From Mogibacterium timidum ATCC 33093 (lineage in GTDB: Bacteria > Bacillota > Clostridia > Peptostreptococcales > Anaerovoracaceae), in NCBI RefSeq assembly GCF_000525775.1, contig NZ_JALU01000005.1, forward strand, positions 59,468-123,467: a stretch of 64,000 nucleotides of DNA, in the 5' to 3' direction. A program made the position numbers and the translations under genes. The notes below the pieces were generated by a model. It saw only the letters and a list, made by a program, of their open reading frames with translations. It was not told where the DNA came from and searched no databases. Below, piece by piece: positions 17,867-25,737 of this stretch. Each line of letters starts with the position of its first letter. Within the stretch, counting starts at the first letter, position 1.

Positions 17867-18766
17867 TTAATAGGAGATGCTAGCCTTCAGCTTATCCGGA
17901 TCCCAGGTCTCAATGTAATCCTTTGTCAGGTCGATAAACAGCTGTGCCAGCGGTGGAGCATCCTTGAAGGAGTTGGCGGCAATTCCGATAACTCGGTAAC
18001 GCGGCTCCGCAAAGCGTTTTTTAACTGCCGGAGTGGCGATTCCGTCCAGGATAAGCTTGGGTAGAATGGATATCCCGATTCCGTGCTCAACTAACGGCAC
18101 AGCAAGCATATCTTCATTTACATAATGGACTACCTCAGCTCCTTTTATTCGTGAGAGAATGTGCCACGCGTCATATTCTCCACCCTCTTCCATGAGCACA
18201 AAACGTCTGTAATTCAAAGCCTCAATCGGTATGCGTTCATATTGTGCCAGCGGATCATCAGGAGGGAGGAGTACAAGATATTCATCCTGATATAACGGCA
18301 TAAATTCAAAATTTCCTTTATAATAACCTGACAAAAAACCTATATCCAACTGCCCGGTCTGTAGTCCTGCTTCCACTCCGTCATAGCTGCTGTGAGATTG
18401 AATCAGCTGGATGTTGGGGTATTCCGCTGCGAACTTTTCGGCAACGGCCGGAATCCAGTGCATCGATACACTCGTAAAGGCTCCGACACGCAGTGTGCCT
18501 CGCCGCAGTCCGCGAAACTGGTCTGCCTTTTGCAGCAATCTCTCTCGGCTGCATACGATCCTGCGAAAATCAGGCAGGAGTTCTTCTCCATATTTGGTCA
18601 GAGTAATCCCGTTTTTTGCACGGTGAACGAGCGGGAGTCCGATTTCTTCCTCCAGGGCGCGAAGGGCATGACTTATTGCAGATTGTGAGTAATGGTATCT
18701 TTCTGCGACTTTTGTAAGATTGCGTGTTTCTGCAACCTGGACAAAAACCTCATATTTGTTTAACAT
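17867..18766 (-). CDS. LysR family regulator, divergent from the proline reductase operon
   Basis: A 299-residue LysR protein. The N-terminal winged helix-turn-helix is typical: MLNKYEVFVQVAETRNLTK, YHYSQSAISHALRALEEEIG, LVHRAKNGITLT. The C-terminal domain (about 90-295) has the periplasmic-binding-protein-like effector fold, opening RRGTLRVGAFTSVS. GAGGAGG precedes the ATG on the minus strand. LysR proteins usually regulate the gene transcribed away from them, here prdA and its operon. In known proline reductase loci the regulator is PrdR, a sigma-54 activator; its replacement by a LysR protein is notable. The inducer could be proline or a related amino acid (inference). Confidence 0.9.
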   Translation of the reverse strand: MLNKYEVFVQVAETRNLTKVAERYHYSQSAISHALRALEEEIGLPLVHRAKNGITLTKYGEELLPDFRRIVCSRERLLQKADQFRGLRRGTLRVGAFTSVSMHWIPAVAEKFAAEYPNIQLIQSHSSYDGVEAGLQTGQLDIGFLSGYYKGNFEFMPLYQDEYLVLLPPDDPLAQYERIPIEALNYRRFVLMEEGGEYDAWHILSRIKGAEVVHYVNEDMLAVPLVEHGIGISILPKLILDGIATPAVKKRFAEPRYRVIGIAANSFKDAPPLAQLFIDLTKDYIETWDPDKLKASISY

Positions 18767-18832
18767 GGACGCCTCCTCTTATCTATATGTAGAACTGTAT
18801 CTAGTGCTTCCTCCTTCCAAATTTACGGAAGC

Positions 18833-18898
18833 TTATGAAATATTTTCATAACGCCTGCATATGGAATTTACCTGCATGTTATGAAAGTATTTCAGAAC
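18833..18898. promoter_or_regulatory. Paired dyads in the lysR-prdA divergent promoter region
   Basis: TTATGAAATATTTTCATAA (18833-18851) and GTTATGAAAGTATTTCAGAA (from 18878, dyad to 18898) share the core TTATGAAA-n-TTTC and are centred 46 bp apart. They lie between the divergent lysR and prdA starts and are plausible LysR binding sites. The rest of 18767-19108 is an AT-rich leader without an obvious gene; TATAAT-like strings occur near 18940 but no well-spaced -35 was found. Confidence 0.55.
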
Positions 18899-19108
18899 TT
18901 CGTGAAATTTCTTGTCGTTTATACACCGATAAGGCTTTATATAATAATAATTGATAAGAGGCAATGTCAGAATCGGTTTCTTCTATAATTATTAACACTT
19001 AAAATCTACCATATTTAGATATAAGAAATCAATGATTTTGCTTCTTATCAATTTAAGAATTGTGCTGTTTAGTGCATAAACGAACAAAGTGATAAGGAGG
19101 GTAATGTT

Positions 19109-20620
19109 GTGTCTAATTCATTGAAACAGGGATTTCCCCGTGATATTACGGCAGGAGGACTGCTTAAAATTGATATTGCGGAAGGAAAAGAAATTCATCT
19201 TGAGATTCCTGTAGAACCAAAAGAAGAGATGTCGGGAAGGGCACCTTCTGTATTATTCCGTTCTGATAAACAGAAAGAGCTATACGAGGATGAGGCAGCT
19301 GCGCACTCTGTTCGTCATGTTTTGAAGAATTGTGCATTCCCGGTTACTGAGGTAAGACTTGGAGAACGTACAAGCTTTGAGGATGGAGTTCTTACCGTAA
19401 GGAAAAGTCTGGAGGCGGAGGCTCAGGGATGTAACGATCTGGTTAAATCAGCAGAGCTGGATATCATCTATCCGGATAAGCAGCATGTTTACACAAACAG
19501 TATGATGGATGTGCAGCCCATTGCTGTGAAGAAAGAAGGTATGCTCGGTGAAGGCACCACTTTTGAAATGACCGGGGTGTACATGATGCTCACCGGGACC
19601 GATGAGGCGGGACTGCAGATTGCGGATGCAAATGTCTCAAACGGAATTTATGAAGAAAATGTCGAATTCGGGCGTCCGGGAGCGCCGGATCGTGATGCCT
19701 TTATCATCCGGTTAAATGTCACGATTCAGGAAGGCTGCGGCATGGAACGTCCGGGACCGTTGGCTGCCCATCAGGCACTGGATATCATCACACAGGAGCT
19801 TCGTGAAGTGCTGAAGGAGAAGGATGCATCAACGGCTGCTGCCGAACGCGAATACCTGGATGTGGAACGTCAGGGGGCGCTTAGGATTCTGCTGGTGAAG
19901 GAAATTATGGGTCAGGGAGCTATGCATGACAATCTGATTTTGCCCGATGAGCCTTGCGGCTTTCTTGGAGGACGCCCGAATGTTGATCTGGGTAACGTAC
20001 CGGTTTTGCTGCGCCCCAATGAAGTGCTTGATGGCGGGATTCATGCTTTGACCTGCATCACGCCGGACACGAAGGAGACCTCTCTGCATTACTGGAGAGA
20101 ACCGTATCTCAAACGGCTCGCTTCCGATCCGGAGATTGACCTGTTAGGGGTGCTGTTTGTCGGATCACCTCAGGCAAATACTGAAAAGTTCTATGTATCC
20201 GGGCGAGTAGGAGCCATTGTTGAGGCTTTGAATCCGGACGGCTGCATTGTTACGACGGAAGGCTTTGGTAATAATCATATAGACTTTGCATCGCATATAG
20301 AGCAAATCGGTTCTCTCGGGATCCCGGTTGTAGGCTGCTCTTACTGCGGTGTTCAGGGAGCTCTGGTTGTCGGTAATAAATACATGGATGTCATGGTCGA
20401 TCATTGCGTAACAGAGCATGGAAATGTTGAGGATATTCTAGCCAAAAATACAGGGACAGAGGAAACTGCAATAAGGGCTGTGGCACTCGTCAAAAATAAG
20501 ATTGTAGGAGAGAAAATACGACAGGCGGAACGTCGATACAATCCTGCACTGATCAAGGATAATGAGGAGCTGGCAGAGGAGGTGTATGGCCATGCTGATC
20601 CACGGTATTCATGTGAATAA
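19109..20620 (+). CDS. prdA: D-proline reductase proprotein PrdA, lacking the N-terminal domain
   Basis: A 503-residue PrdA-type protein. PrdA matures by cleavage at a Thr-Cys bond, the Cys becoming the pyruvoyl group that binds D-proline. That site is visible as HALTCITPD (Thr315-Cys316), followed by HYWREP, GSPQANTEKFYVSGR, TTEGFGNNHIDFASHIEQIG and VQGALVVGNKYM. EIMGQGAMHDNLI lies upstream. Known PrdA proteins are about 620 residues. This one starts at the segment GGLLKIDIAEGKEIHLEIPV (16-35) and lacks roughly 120 N-terminal residues. A protein resembling exactly that missing part is encoded at 63218. Start is GTG 19109 after AAGGAGGG; no upstream in-frame extension is supported. First gene of the operon. 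Confidence 0.9.
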   Translation: MSNSLKQGFPRDITAGGLLKIDIAEGKEIHLEIPVEPKEEMSGRAPSVLFRSDKQKELYEDEAAAHSVRHVLKNCAFPVTEVRLGERTSFEDGVLTVRKSLEAEAQGCNDLVKSAELDIIYPDKQHVYTNSMMDVQPIAVKKEGMLGEGTTFEMTGVYMMLTGTDEAGLQIADANVSNGIYEENVEFGRPGAPDRDAFIIRLNVTIQEGCGMERPGPLAAHQALDIITQELREVLKEKDASTAAAEREYLDVERQGALRILLVKEIMGQGAMHDNLILPDEPCGFLGGRPNVDLGNVPVLLRPNEVLDGGIHALTCITPDTKETSLHYWREPYLKRLASDPEIDLLGVLFVGSPQANTEKFYVSGRVGAIVEALNPDGCIVTTEGFGNNHIDFASHIEQIGSLGIPVVGCSYCGVQGALVVGNKYMDVMVDHCVTEHGNVEDILAKNTGTEETAIRAVALVKNKIVGEKIRQAERRYNPALIKDNEELAEEVYGHADPRYSCE

Positions 20621-20831
20621 CGAAGCCGTTCCGCATACGGGAACCATAACCGAGATAAATGACACTTATTTCTATGTACAGATAACTGCAAGAATGGGTG
20701 TGCTGAAGTTGCCGTTGCGATGCCTGATCAGTGAACATCGTCCAAAGATAGGCGATAACGTTCGGTTCCTGATGAGCTATGTGGAAATGCAGAATGATAA
20801 TTATGAAAAGGAGGCAAGCGATAATTTATGA
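20592..20831 (+). CDS. CBO2463/CBO2479-type small protein of proline reductase loci
   Basis: A 79-residue protein: GTITEINDTYFYVQITARMG, LKLPLRCLI, then KIGDNVRFLMSYVEM. It reads like a small OB/S1-like beta barrel and matches my memory of the CBO2463/CBO2479 domain proteins found beside prd genes in clostridia. Function unknown; a chaperone or assembly role for the reductase is only a guess. It overlaps the end of prdA by 29 bp and the start of prdB by 4 bp (ATGA), so all three are translationally coupled. AGGAGGTG precedes; ATG 20592 has the best spacing and ATG 20586 is the alternative. Confidence 0.75.
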   Translation: MLIHGIHVNNEAVPHTGTITEINDTYFYVQITARMGVLKLPLRCLISEHRPKIGDNVRFLMSYVEMQNDNYEKEASDNL

Positions 20832-21553
20832 AGATTACAACAGTTAAAAATATGGCTTCGGAAATATATACTCCGATTACTCCCGCGCCTGTCTGGACTC
20901 CTCTCACCAAGCCGCTCGAGGAATGCACTGTCGGGTTTGCCAGTGCCTGCGGAGTTCATTTGAAAACTCAGAAGCCGTATAAGCTCGCCGGAGATGGAAG
21001 CTGGAGGGAAATCCCGCGTGATGTTGCACCGGATGAACTGATGATAACACATGGAGGATACGATCATACAGATGTCAACAGGGATATCAACAGTATGTGG
21101 CCGTATCAACGGATGATTGAACTCGAAAGCGAAGGGTTTATCAAGCATTTCTGTGATATAAATGCCGGTTTCATGGGAGGAGGCGGCGATATTGACACCT
21201 TCACCAATCAGATAGGTCCGGAGGTAGCGGAGCTCTTCGTAAGTGAAGGGGCGGATATAGTAATCCTGACAGCCGGATGAGGAACCTGCCACCGCTCCAC
21301 CGTTTTGGTGCAGAGAGCAATTGAAGCCGCAGGAATTTCAACCTGCATTATAGCAGCTCTTCCGCCGGTTTGCGTGCAGCAAGGTGCACCTCGCGGGGTT
21401 GCCCCATCTGTTCCGATGGGAGCCAATGCCGGGGAGCCTCACAATACGGCAATGCAAACAGCAATTGTTAAAGCCGCACTGCAGCAGGTTGTCAAAGCGG
21501 ATATGCCGGGGATTATCCGTCCTCTGCCATATGTATATCACGCGAAAATCTGA
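20828..21553 (+). CDS. prdB: D-proline reductase selenoprotein PrdB (UGA = Sec151)
   Basis: Read through the in-frame TGA at 21278-21280, this is one 241-residue protein, the usual PrdB length. It opens SEIYTPITPAPVWTPLTKPL, contains GVHLKT, HGGYDHTDVNRDIN and GFMGGGGD, then ILTAG-U-GTCHRSTVLVQRAIE, where U is the catalytic selenocysteine. After the UGA the family sequence continues (AALPPVCVQQGAPR, VPMGANAGEPHN) to TGA 21551-21553, and a hairpin of SECIS type follows the codon. PrdB reduces D-proline bound to the PrdA pyruvoyl group, yielding 5-aminovalerate. A standard caller would truncate it at 150 residues. Requires SelA/B/D and tRNA-Sec from elsewhere in the genome. Confidence 0.94.
21294..21318 (+). 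promoter_or_regulatory. Bacterial SECIS hairpin of prdB
   Basis: 13 nt after the UGA, GCTC-CACC pairs with GGTG...GAGC around a GTTTT apical loop with a one-sided CAGA bulge. Position, small loop containing GU, and location inside the coding sequence fit a bacterial SECIS recognised by SelB. Boundaries by eye. Confidence 0.7.
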
Positions 21554-21563
21554 ACCGGATTTG

Positions 21564-21595
21564 CCCGGGTATCTTGATCGTTTAAGATACCCGGG
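21564..21595 (+). terminator. 12-bp perfect hairpin after prdB
   Basis: CCCGGGTATCTT (21564-21575) pairs perfectly with AAGATACCCGGG (21584-21595), loop 8 nt. Only GTTTC follows, so it may be a partial terminator or mRNA-stabilising stem separating prdAB from the downstream permease/racemase genes. Confidence 0.6.
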
Positions 21596-21602
21596 GTTTC
21601 GG

Positions 21603-21694
21603 AATAGTAAGCTTATTAATAAAAAGTTTCTGCGAGAGCAGCGGCAGACGAGGCGACGATAGGTTCCAAAATAGTAAGCCTGTTAATAAAAAGT
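21603..21694 (+). repeat. Direct repeat pair downstream of prdB
   Basis: About 25 nt (AATAGTAAGC.T.TTAATAAAAAGT) at 21603-21627 recurs at 21670-21694 with two or three changes, 67 bp apart. No gene lies here. Confidence 0.6.
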
Positions 21695-21796
21695 CGGGTG
21701 CTTTTTAGGAATAAAACAAAAAGATTGTTTAAGAAAGATAGGCACAACAAAAGAGCCGCCTTTTGTCGTCGGCTTAAAAACAGACGAGGAGGAGTT

Positions 21797-22681
21797 ATGA
21801 TACTCAGAATAATCCAGGCACTGATATTAGGATTCGGAACGGTTCAGGGCGCTTTCCTGACAAAACACTTTATTAGAGAGCGAGAAAGAGGATTGCAGCC
21901 CAAAACGATAGGGATTTATTGGGTGATGGGCTTCATCTTCAATTTCTTTGATTATCTCGGAATAGGATCTTTTGCCCCTTCCCTCGCCTGCTATCGTTTG
22001 ACCGGGACCGTATCGGATGAGGAAATCCCGGGGACGCTTGTTACCGGCGCTGTTATTCCGGTAGCCGTAGAAGCGCTGGTCTCACTTTCGATAATTGAGG
22101 TTGAGATTACAACTCTTTTTACCATGTATGCCTGTGCTGTGCTCGGGGCTGTCCTTGGCGGTAAGCAGGCGGTTAAGTTGAAGGTGAACACCTTGAGGAA
22201 ATTTATGGGGTGTGCGCTTCTGATCGCCGCTACTCTGATGCTTGCAAGCAAATTCCAATTGATGCCGCTTGGAGGGACTGCTATCGGACTGCATGGAATC
22301 CGTCTGGTAATCGGAGGTGCCGGAGCTGCTGTTCTGGCGGCTTTGCTCACGGTAGGGATAGGCAACTATGCGCCGACTATGGTACTCGTATATATGCTGG
22401 GAATGAACCCTGCCGTTTCATTCCCGATAATGATGGGAATCGGCTGTCTCAGCATAGCGGGAGGCTCGTTTCCGTACTTCGAATCAGGACGTTACAACAA
22501 ACAAGCCGCATTGGGATTTGCACTTGCCGGGATTCCGGGGGTAGTTATTGCTGCTTTTATCGTAAAAGCTCTTCCGCTTAATGCACTCCAGTGGCTTGTC
22601 ATAATTGTCTGCATCTATACGGGTATTTCCATGCTCGTACAGGCGTTTGGGGAAGGGAGGAAGCATGAATCTGAAACCTAA
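21797..22681 (+). CDS. TauE/SafE family membrane permease
   Basis: A 294-residue integral membrane protein with about eight helices in two repeated halves. Each half has the small-residue-rich pattern of TauE/SafE transporters, e.g. ACAVLGAVLGGKQAVKLKV and ALAGIPGVVIAAFIVKALPL. Members export sulfite, sulfoacetate or other small organic anions. Its place between prdB and proline racemase suggests transport linked to the proline pathway, for example of a fermentation acid or the amino acid itself; that is inference. The start is ATG 21797, after GAGGAGG; an open frame runs further upstream without a ribosome-binding site. It overlaps the next gene by 17 bp. Confidence 0.85.
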   Translation: MILRIIQALILGFGTVQGAFLTKHFIRERERGLQPKTIGIYWVMGFIFNFFDYLGIGSFAPSLACYRLTGTVSDEEIPGTLVTGAVIPVAVEALVSLSIIEVEITTLFTMYACAVLGAVLGGKQAVKLKVNTLRKFMGCALLIAATLMLASKFQLMPLGGTAIGLHGIRLVIGGAGAAVLAALLTVGIGNYAPTMVLVYMLGMNPAVSFPIMMGIGCLSIAGGSFPYFESGRYNKQAALGFALAGIPGVVIAAFIVKALPLNALQWLVIIVCIYTGISMLVQAFGEGRKHESET

Positions 22682-23696
22682 AATTGATTTTAAACACTTT
22701 GAAAGGTGTTTTACGGCTATCGATACTCACACAATGGGAGAATTCACACGAGTGGTTATCGGAGGTTTTCCGGAGATACCGGGGAACACTATGATAGAAA
22801 AACGCAACTATATTGTGGAACACTATGACCAATATCGCAGGGCTATGATGTTTGAACCCAGGGGACATAATGACATGTTCGGTGCAATTGTGCTTGAGCC
22901 TGTGCATGCCGAGGCGGACTATGGCGTGTTGTTTATGGAGTCGGAGACCTATACCAATATGTGCGGTCACGGTAGCATCGGGACGGCTACTGCACTTGTG
23001 GAGGCGGGGCTTGTAGAGGTGCGGGAACCTTTTACCGAGGTTGTACTGGATACTGCAGCAGGAGTTGTACACACCCGTGTTAAGGTGGAGAATGGCCGTG
23101 CCCAAGAAGTGACTATTACAAACGTACCGTCATTTCTGTATAAGGATAATCTCGAAATTGATATAGACGGATATCGGATACCTTATGCTATTTCGTTTGG
23201 CGGACAATTTATCCCTCTCGTGGATGCCCGCAAGCTGGGAGTTGAAATCTGCACTGAGAATATTCCGTTTTTTACCGATGTCGGAATTAAAATGTTGGAA
23301 AAAATTCCTCAGGAGGTAGAAATTCGACACCCGACGGTTGACATAAGGGAGGTTACCACATTGGAGTTTTATGATGAAAGTCCGACTGAACAAGCGGATA
23401 TGAAGAACATCGTGGTTTTCGGGAAGCATCAGGTGGACCGCAGCCCGTGCGGAACGGGAACCTGTGCGAAGATGGCGATGATGCATGCTCATGGAAGGCT
23501 CGGACTGCATCGTCCGTTGATTAATGAGAGTGTCATCGGGACTCTGTTTAGAGGAGAGCTGATAGATGAGGTTCAGGAGGGCGAATTCTCCGCTGTAATT
23601 CCTCAGATTACCGGAAGTGCGTATGTTACGGGAATTGCAACCTATCTGATAGACCCGCGTGATCCTTTAAGATACGGCTTTGTACTGGGAGAATAG
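22665..23696 (+). CDS. Proline racemase family protein
   Basis: A 343-residue PLP-independent racemase. Both catalytic cysteines are present: Cys100 in MCGHGSIG and Cys262 in DRSPCGTGTCA. The proline racemase/hydroxyproline epimerase family uses this thiol pair to move the alpha proton. Two Cys rather than Cys/Thr excludes the dehydratase branch. In this operon it most likely converts L-proline to the D-proline used by PrdA/PrdB (the role of PrdF), although 4-hydroxyproline epimerase activity cannot be excluded by eye. GGGAGG precedes ATG 22665. Last gene before a strong hairpin. Confidence 0.92.
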   Translation: MNLKPKIDFKHFERCFTAIDTHTMGEFTRVVIGGFPEIPGNTMIEKRNYIVEHYDQYRRAMMFEPRGHNDMFGAIVLEPVHAEADYGVLFMESETYTNMCGHGSIGTATALVEAGLVEVREPFTEVVLDTAAGVVHTRVKVENGRAQEVTITNVPSFLYKDNLEIDIDGYRIPYAISFGGQFIPLVDARKLGVEICTENIPFFTDVGIKMLEKIPQEVEIRHPTVDIREVTTLEFYDESPTEQADMKNIVVFGKHQVDRSPCGTGTCAKMAMMHAHGRLGLHRPLINESVIGTLFRGELIDEVQEGEFSAVIPQITGSAYVTGIATYLIDPRDPLRYGFVLGE

Positions 23697-23753
23697 TTTT
23701 CAAGACAGGTCATACCTGTAACATAAAAATATTTTTTTTATCGAAATTAACGA

Positions 23754-23792
23754 GCGGGGAGCAAGGCTTCGCTCCCCGCTGCGGATTGTTTT
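23754..23792 (+). terminator. Terminator of the proline reductase operon
   Basis: GCGGGGAGC (23754-23762) pairs with GCTCCCCGC (23771-23779), loop 8 nt, followed after a few bases by ATTGTTTTG. The element from TTAACGAGC on resembles a second hairpin at 24843-24875. Confidence 0.65.
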
Positions 23793-23975
23793 GAAAATTT
23801 CCCGGAGATATAGAGTCATTCCGAAGTTTATGGTAAGCTGTAGCTGATCGTCGTAAAGAGATATATGACTAACGGGCTTCAGGCAGGTGACAGATTTTTC
23901 CGGAAAATATACCGTCAGGATGCGATGTGCATTACGAGCCTGCAGCATCTCGGTTTTTCAGTATGGAGTAGATTC

Positions 23976-24815
23976 ATGAGAAATAAACGGTTGCTCTCTT
24001 TATTAATTCCGCTTTTATCCTTTGTTTTATGTTTATGTTTATTCATTTTGATCTTTTTTTCCGGATGCACGATAAAGTCGAGGAAAGAATATGGAGTATT
24101 TCTCGGCATCAATAAGGAGCAGATAGACCGCTTGCGGGATTATCGTATTGTAGTTATTGAACCATCTGAATTTCAGACTGACCAGATTCGCGCACTTCAC
24201 AGAGAGGGAAAGAAGGTATACGGATATCTTAACGTAGGTGCCATTGAGGTATATCGACCCTACTTTAACCGCTTCAAGGGGAATACGCTTGGACAGTATA
24301 AGGACTGGCCGGATGAACGGTGGATAGATGTATCTTCTCCGGAGTGGCAACGATTTATTGTAAATGAACTGGGCAAAAAATATGCCGAAATGGGGTTTGA
24401 CGGCCTTTTTTTGGATAACACGGATGTATATCATCATTATTCTACAGAGGACAACTTCCGCGGTCTTTGTTCTATTATGAAAGGCCTGAAAGGTCATAAC
24501 CTTTCACTCATTATAAACGGTGGTGATGATTTTGTTTTAAGGTGTATAGATGAGAATAGGGCACTTTCTCTATTTGACGGGATCAATCAGGAGACTGTAT
24601 TTACCAGTATAGATTTTAAAAATAAAAGCTATGGAAGGCAGACGAAAAAAGAAACGCTATATTTTAAAAAATATATCTCCAGAGTGAAGAAATTCGGGTT
24701 GTCCGTATATCTGCTGGAGTATGGCGCAGATGGGTCTCTTGCAGATGATATTGAAAGCTATTGTAAGGAAAACGGTTTTTTCTGGTACAACGCGAAGGGC
24801 TTGGAGCTTAATTAA
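23976..24815 (+). CDS. GH114-like (endo-alpha-1,4-polygalactosaminidase-type) lipoprotein
   Basis: A 279-residue secreted protein. Residues 1-27 are a hydrophobic signal ending in a lipobox-like FFSGC. The mature part is a TIM-barrel of the GH114/TM1410 group: RIVVIEPSEF, VYGYLNVGAIEVYR, WIDVSSPEWQRFI, GFDGLFLDNTDVYHH with the likely catalytic acids, and SLIINGGDDF. Members cleave galactosaminogalactan-like exopolysaccharide or are uncharacterised. GGAG before ATG 23976 sets the start; a longer in-frame extension lacks a site. It stands alone between two related hairpins. Confidence 0.82.
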   Translation: MRNKRLLSLLIPLLSFVLCLCLFILIFFSGCTIKSRKEYGVFLGINKEQIDRLRDYRIVVIEPSEFQTDQIRALHREGKKVYGYLNVGAIEVYRPYFNRFKGNTLGQYKDWPDERWIDVSSPEWQRFIVNELGKKYAEMGFDGLFLDNTDVYHHYSTEDNFRGLCSIMKGLKGHNLSLIINGGDDFVLRCIDENRALSLFDGINQETVFTSIDFKNKSYGRQTKKETLYFKKYISRVKKFGLSVYLLEYGADGSLADDIESYCKENGFFWYNAKGLELN

Positions 24816-24842
24816 CGGAGGCTCATTGAGCTCCTGTCAGAC

Positions 24843-24875
24843 TTAACGAGCCGGAAGCAAAGCCCTGCTCCGGCT
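24843..24875. repeat. Hairpin related to the one at 23747-23780
   Basis: TTAACGAGCCGGAAGCAA... with right arm GCTCCGGCT mirrors the TTAACGAGCGGGGAGCAA...GCTCCCCGC element 1.1 kb upstream; differences are partly compensatory within the stem. It may terminate the GH114 gene, though no T-run follows. The two copies flank that gene. Confidence 0.5.
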
Positions 24876-24973
24876 ACTGAGATTCAAAACTGTATTACAG
24901 AATTTCAGACAATCACCGTATGCTTTAATGTTCCAAAATTCATCGGGCTGCCGATTTGGTAAATGCCATCGAC

Positions 24974-25525
24974 CTACATAACCTCTCCGTTAGCATCAAA
25001 TAAAGGCAGCTTCGCAAGGAAGATAATATCGTCTCTGTTAGCGGCTTCTCCTTCAGCGAGCACCGACATCCGGCCAACGACGTTTCCGCCGACTTCATCG
25101 ACAAGCTTGTCCAGCGCGGCAATGGATTCGCCTGTGCTGATTACATCGTCAACGACGAGAATCTGCTTGTCCTCCATAACCTCTCTCTCGTCATGACCGA
25201 CGCAGAGAGTCTGCATGTGGTCTGTGGTGATAGAATCAACGTTTACGGTTACGAGGTCGCTCATGTAGATCTTAGGCCCTTTGCGAGCTACAATGTACGG
25301 TTTATTGCCGGCCTGCCTTGCCATCTCGTATGCCAGCGGAATTCCCTTGGATTCCGCGGTGATGATGACATCAAACTCAGGTGCCTTTTTGAGCAACTCC
25401 TCAGCACATGCAACTGTAACTTCAACATCGTTGAACATGATGAAAGCCGCAATATATATGTCGTCTGAAACCTTGCAAATAGGGAGGTGTCTCTCCAGTC
25501 CCGCGACATTTAATAAGTATTCCAT
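24974..25525 (-). CDS. Purine phosphoribosyltransferase family protein
   Basis: A 183-residue type I PRTase. The PRPP-binding loop is ILVVDDVISTGESI, preceded by a FDVIITAESKGIPLAYEMAR segment as in adenine/xanthine PRTases and an IVARKGPKIYM hood region. It would convert a purine base plus PRPP to the nucleotide; which base is not certain. GGAGGAAG precedes the ATG. After the TAG (24974-24976) the same frame remains plausible for about 22 codons (VDGIYQIGSPMNFGTLKHTV) to TGA 24905-24907, so the stop may be a recent nonsense change near the C-terminus. Confidence 0.85.
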   Translation of the reverse strand: MEYLLNVAGLERHLPICKVSDDIYIAAFIMFNDVEVTVACAEELLKKAPEFDVIITAESKGIPLAYEMARQAGNKPYIVARKGPKIYMSDLVTVNVDSITTDHMQTLCVGHDEREVMEDKQILVVDDVISTGESIAALDKLVDEVGGNVVGRMSVLAEGEAANRDDIIFLAKLPLFDANGEVM

Positions 25526-25737
25526 TTGTCTTCCTCCGTGTCTTGTTGTCTATCCTCGAATGCTGTGAGGTATAGAAGTCCTTTCAACCCGAGTATTATA
25601 TCACCGCTCGCGATAACCTTGCAAATAATTGCAATGAAACGCAGAAAATGATAGAATTCCGTATTATGTATTGATTATAAAATCGCTTGGTATGGCACTT
25701 TTGAGCACATTGGCAAGGGTACAGAGGTTGGCGAAAT

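Noticed and set aside
18860..18890. Sigma-54 promoter for prdA (TGGAATTTACCTGCA)
   Set aside because: The GG-to-GC spacing is one base short of the -24/-12 rule and the -12 element is poor.
20828..21280. prdB as a 150-residue truncated gene followed by a separate downstream frame
   Set aside because: Family sequence continues directly through the TGA and the position is the known selenocysteine site, so it is one selenoprotein gene.
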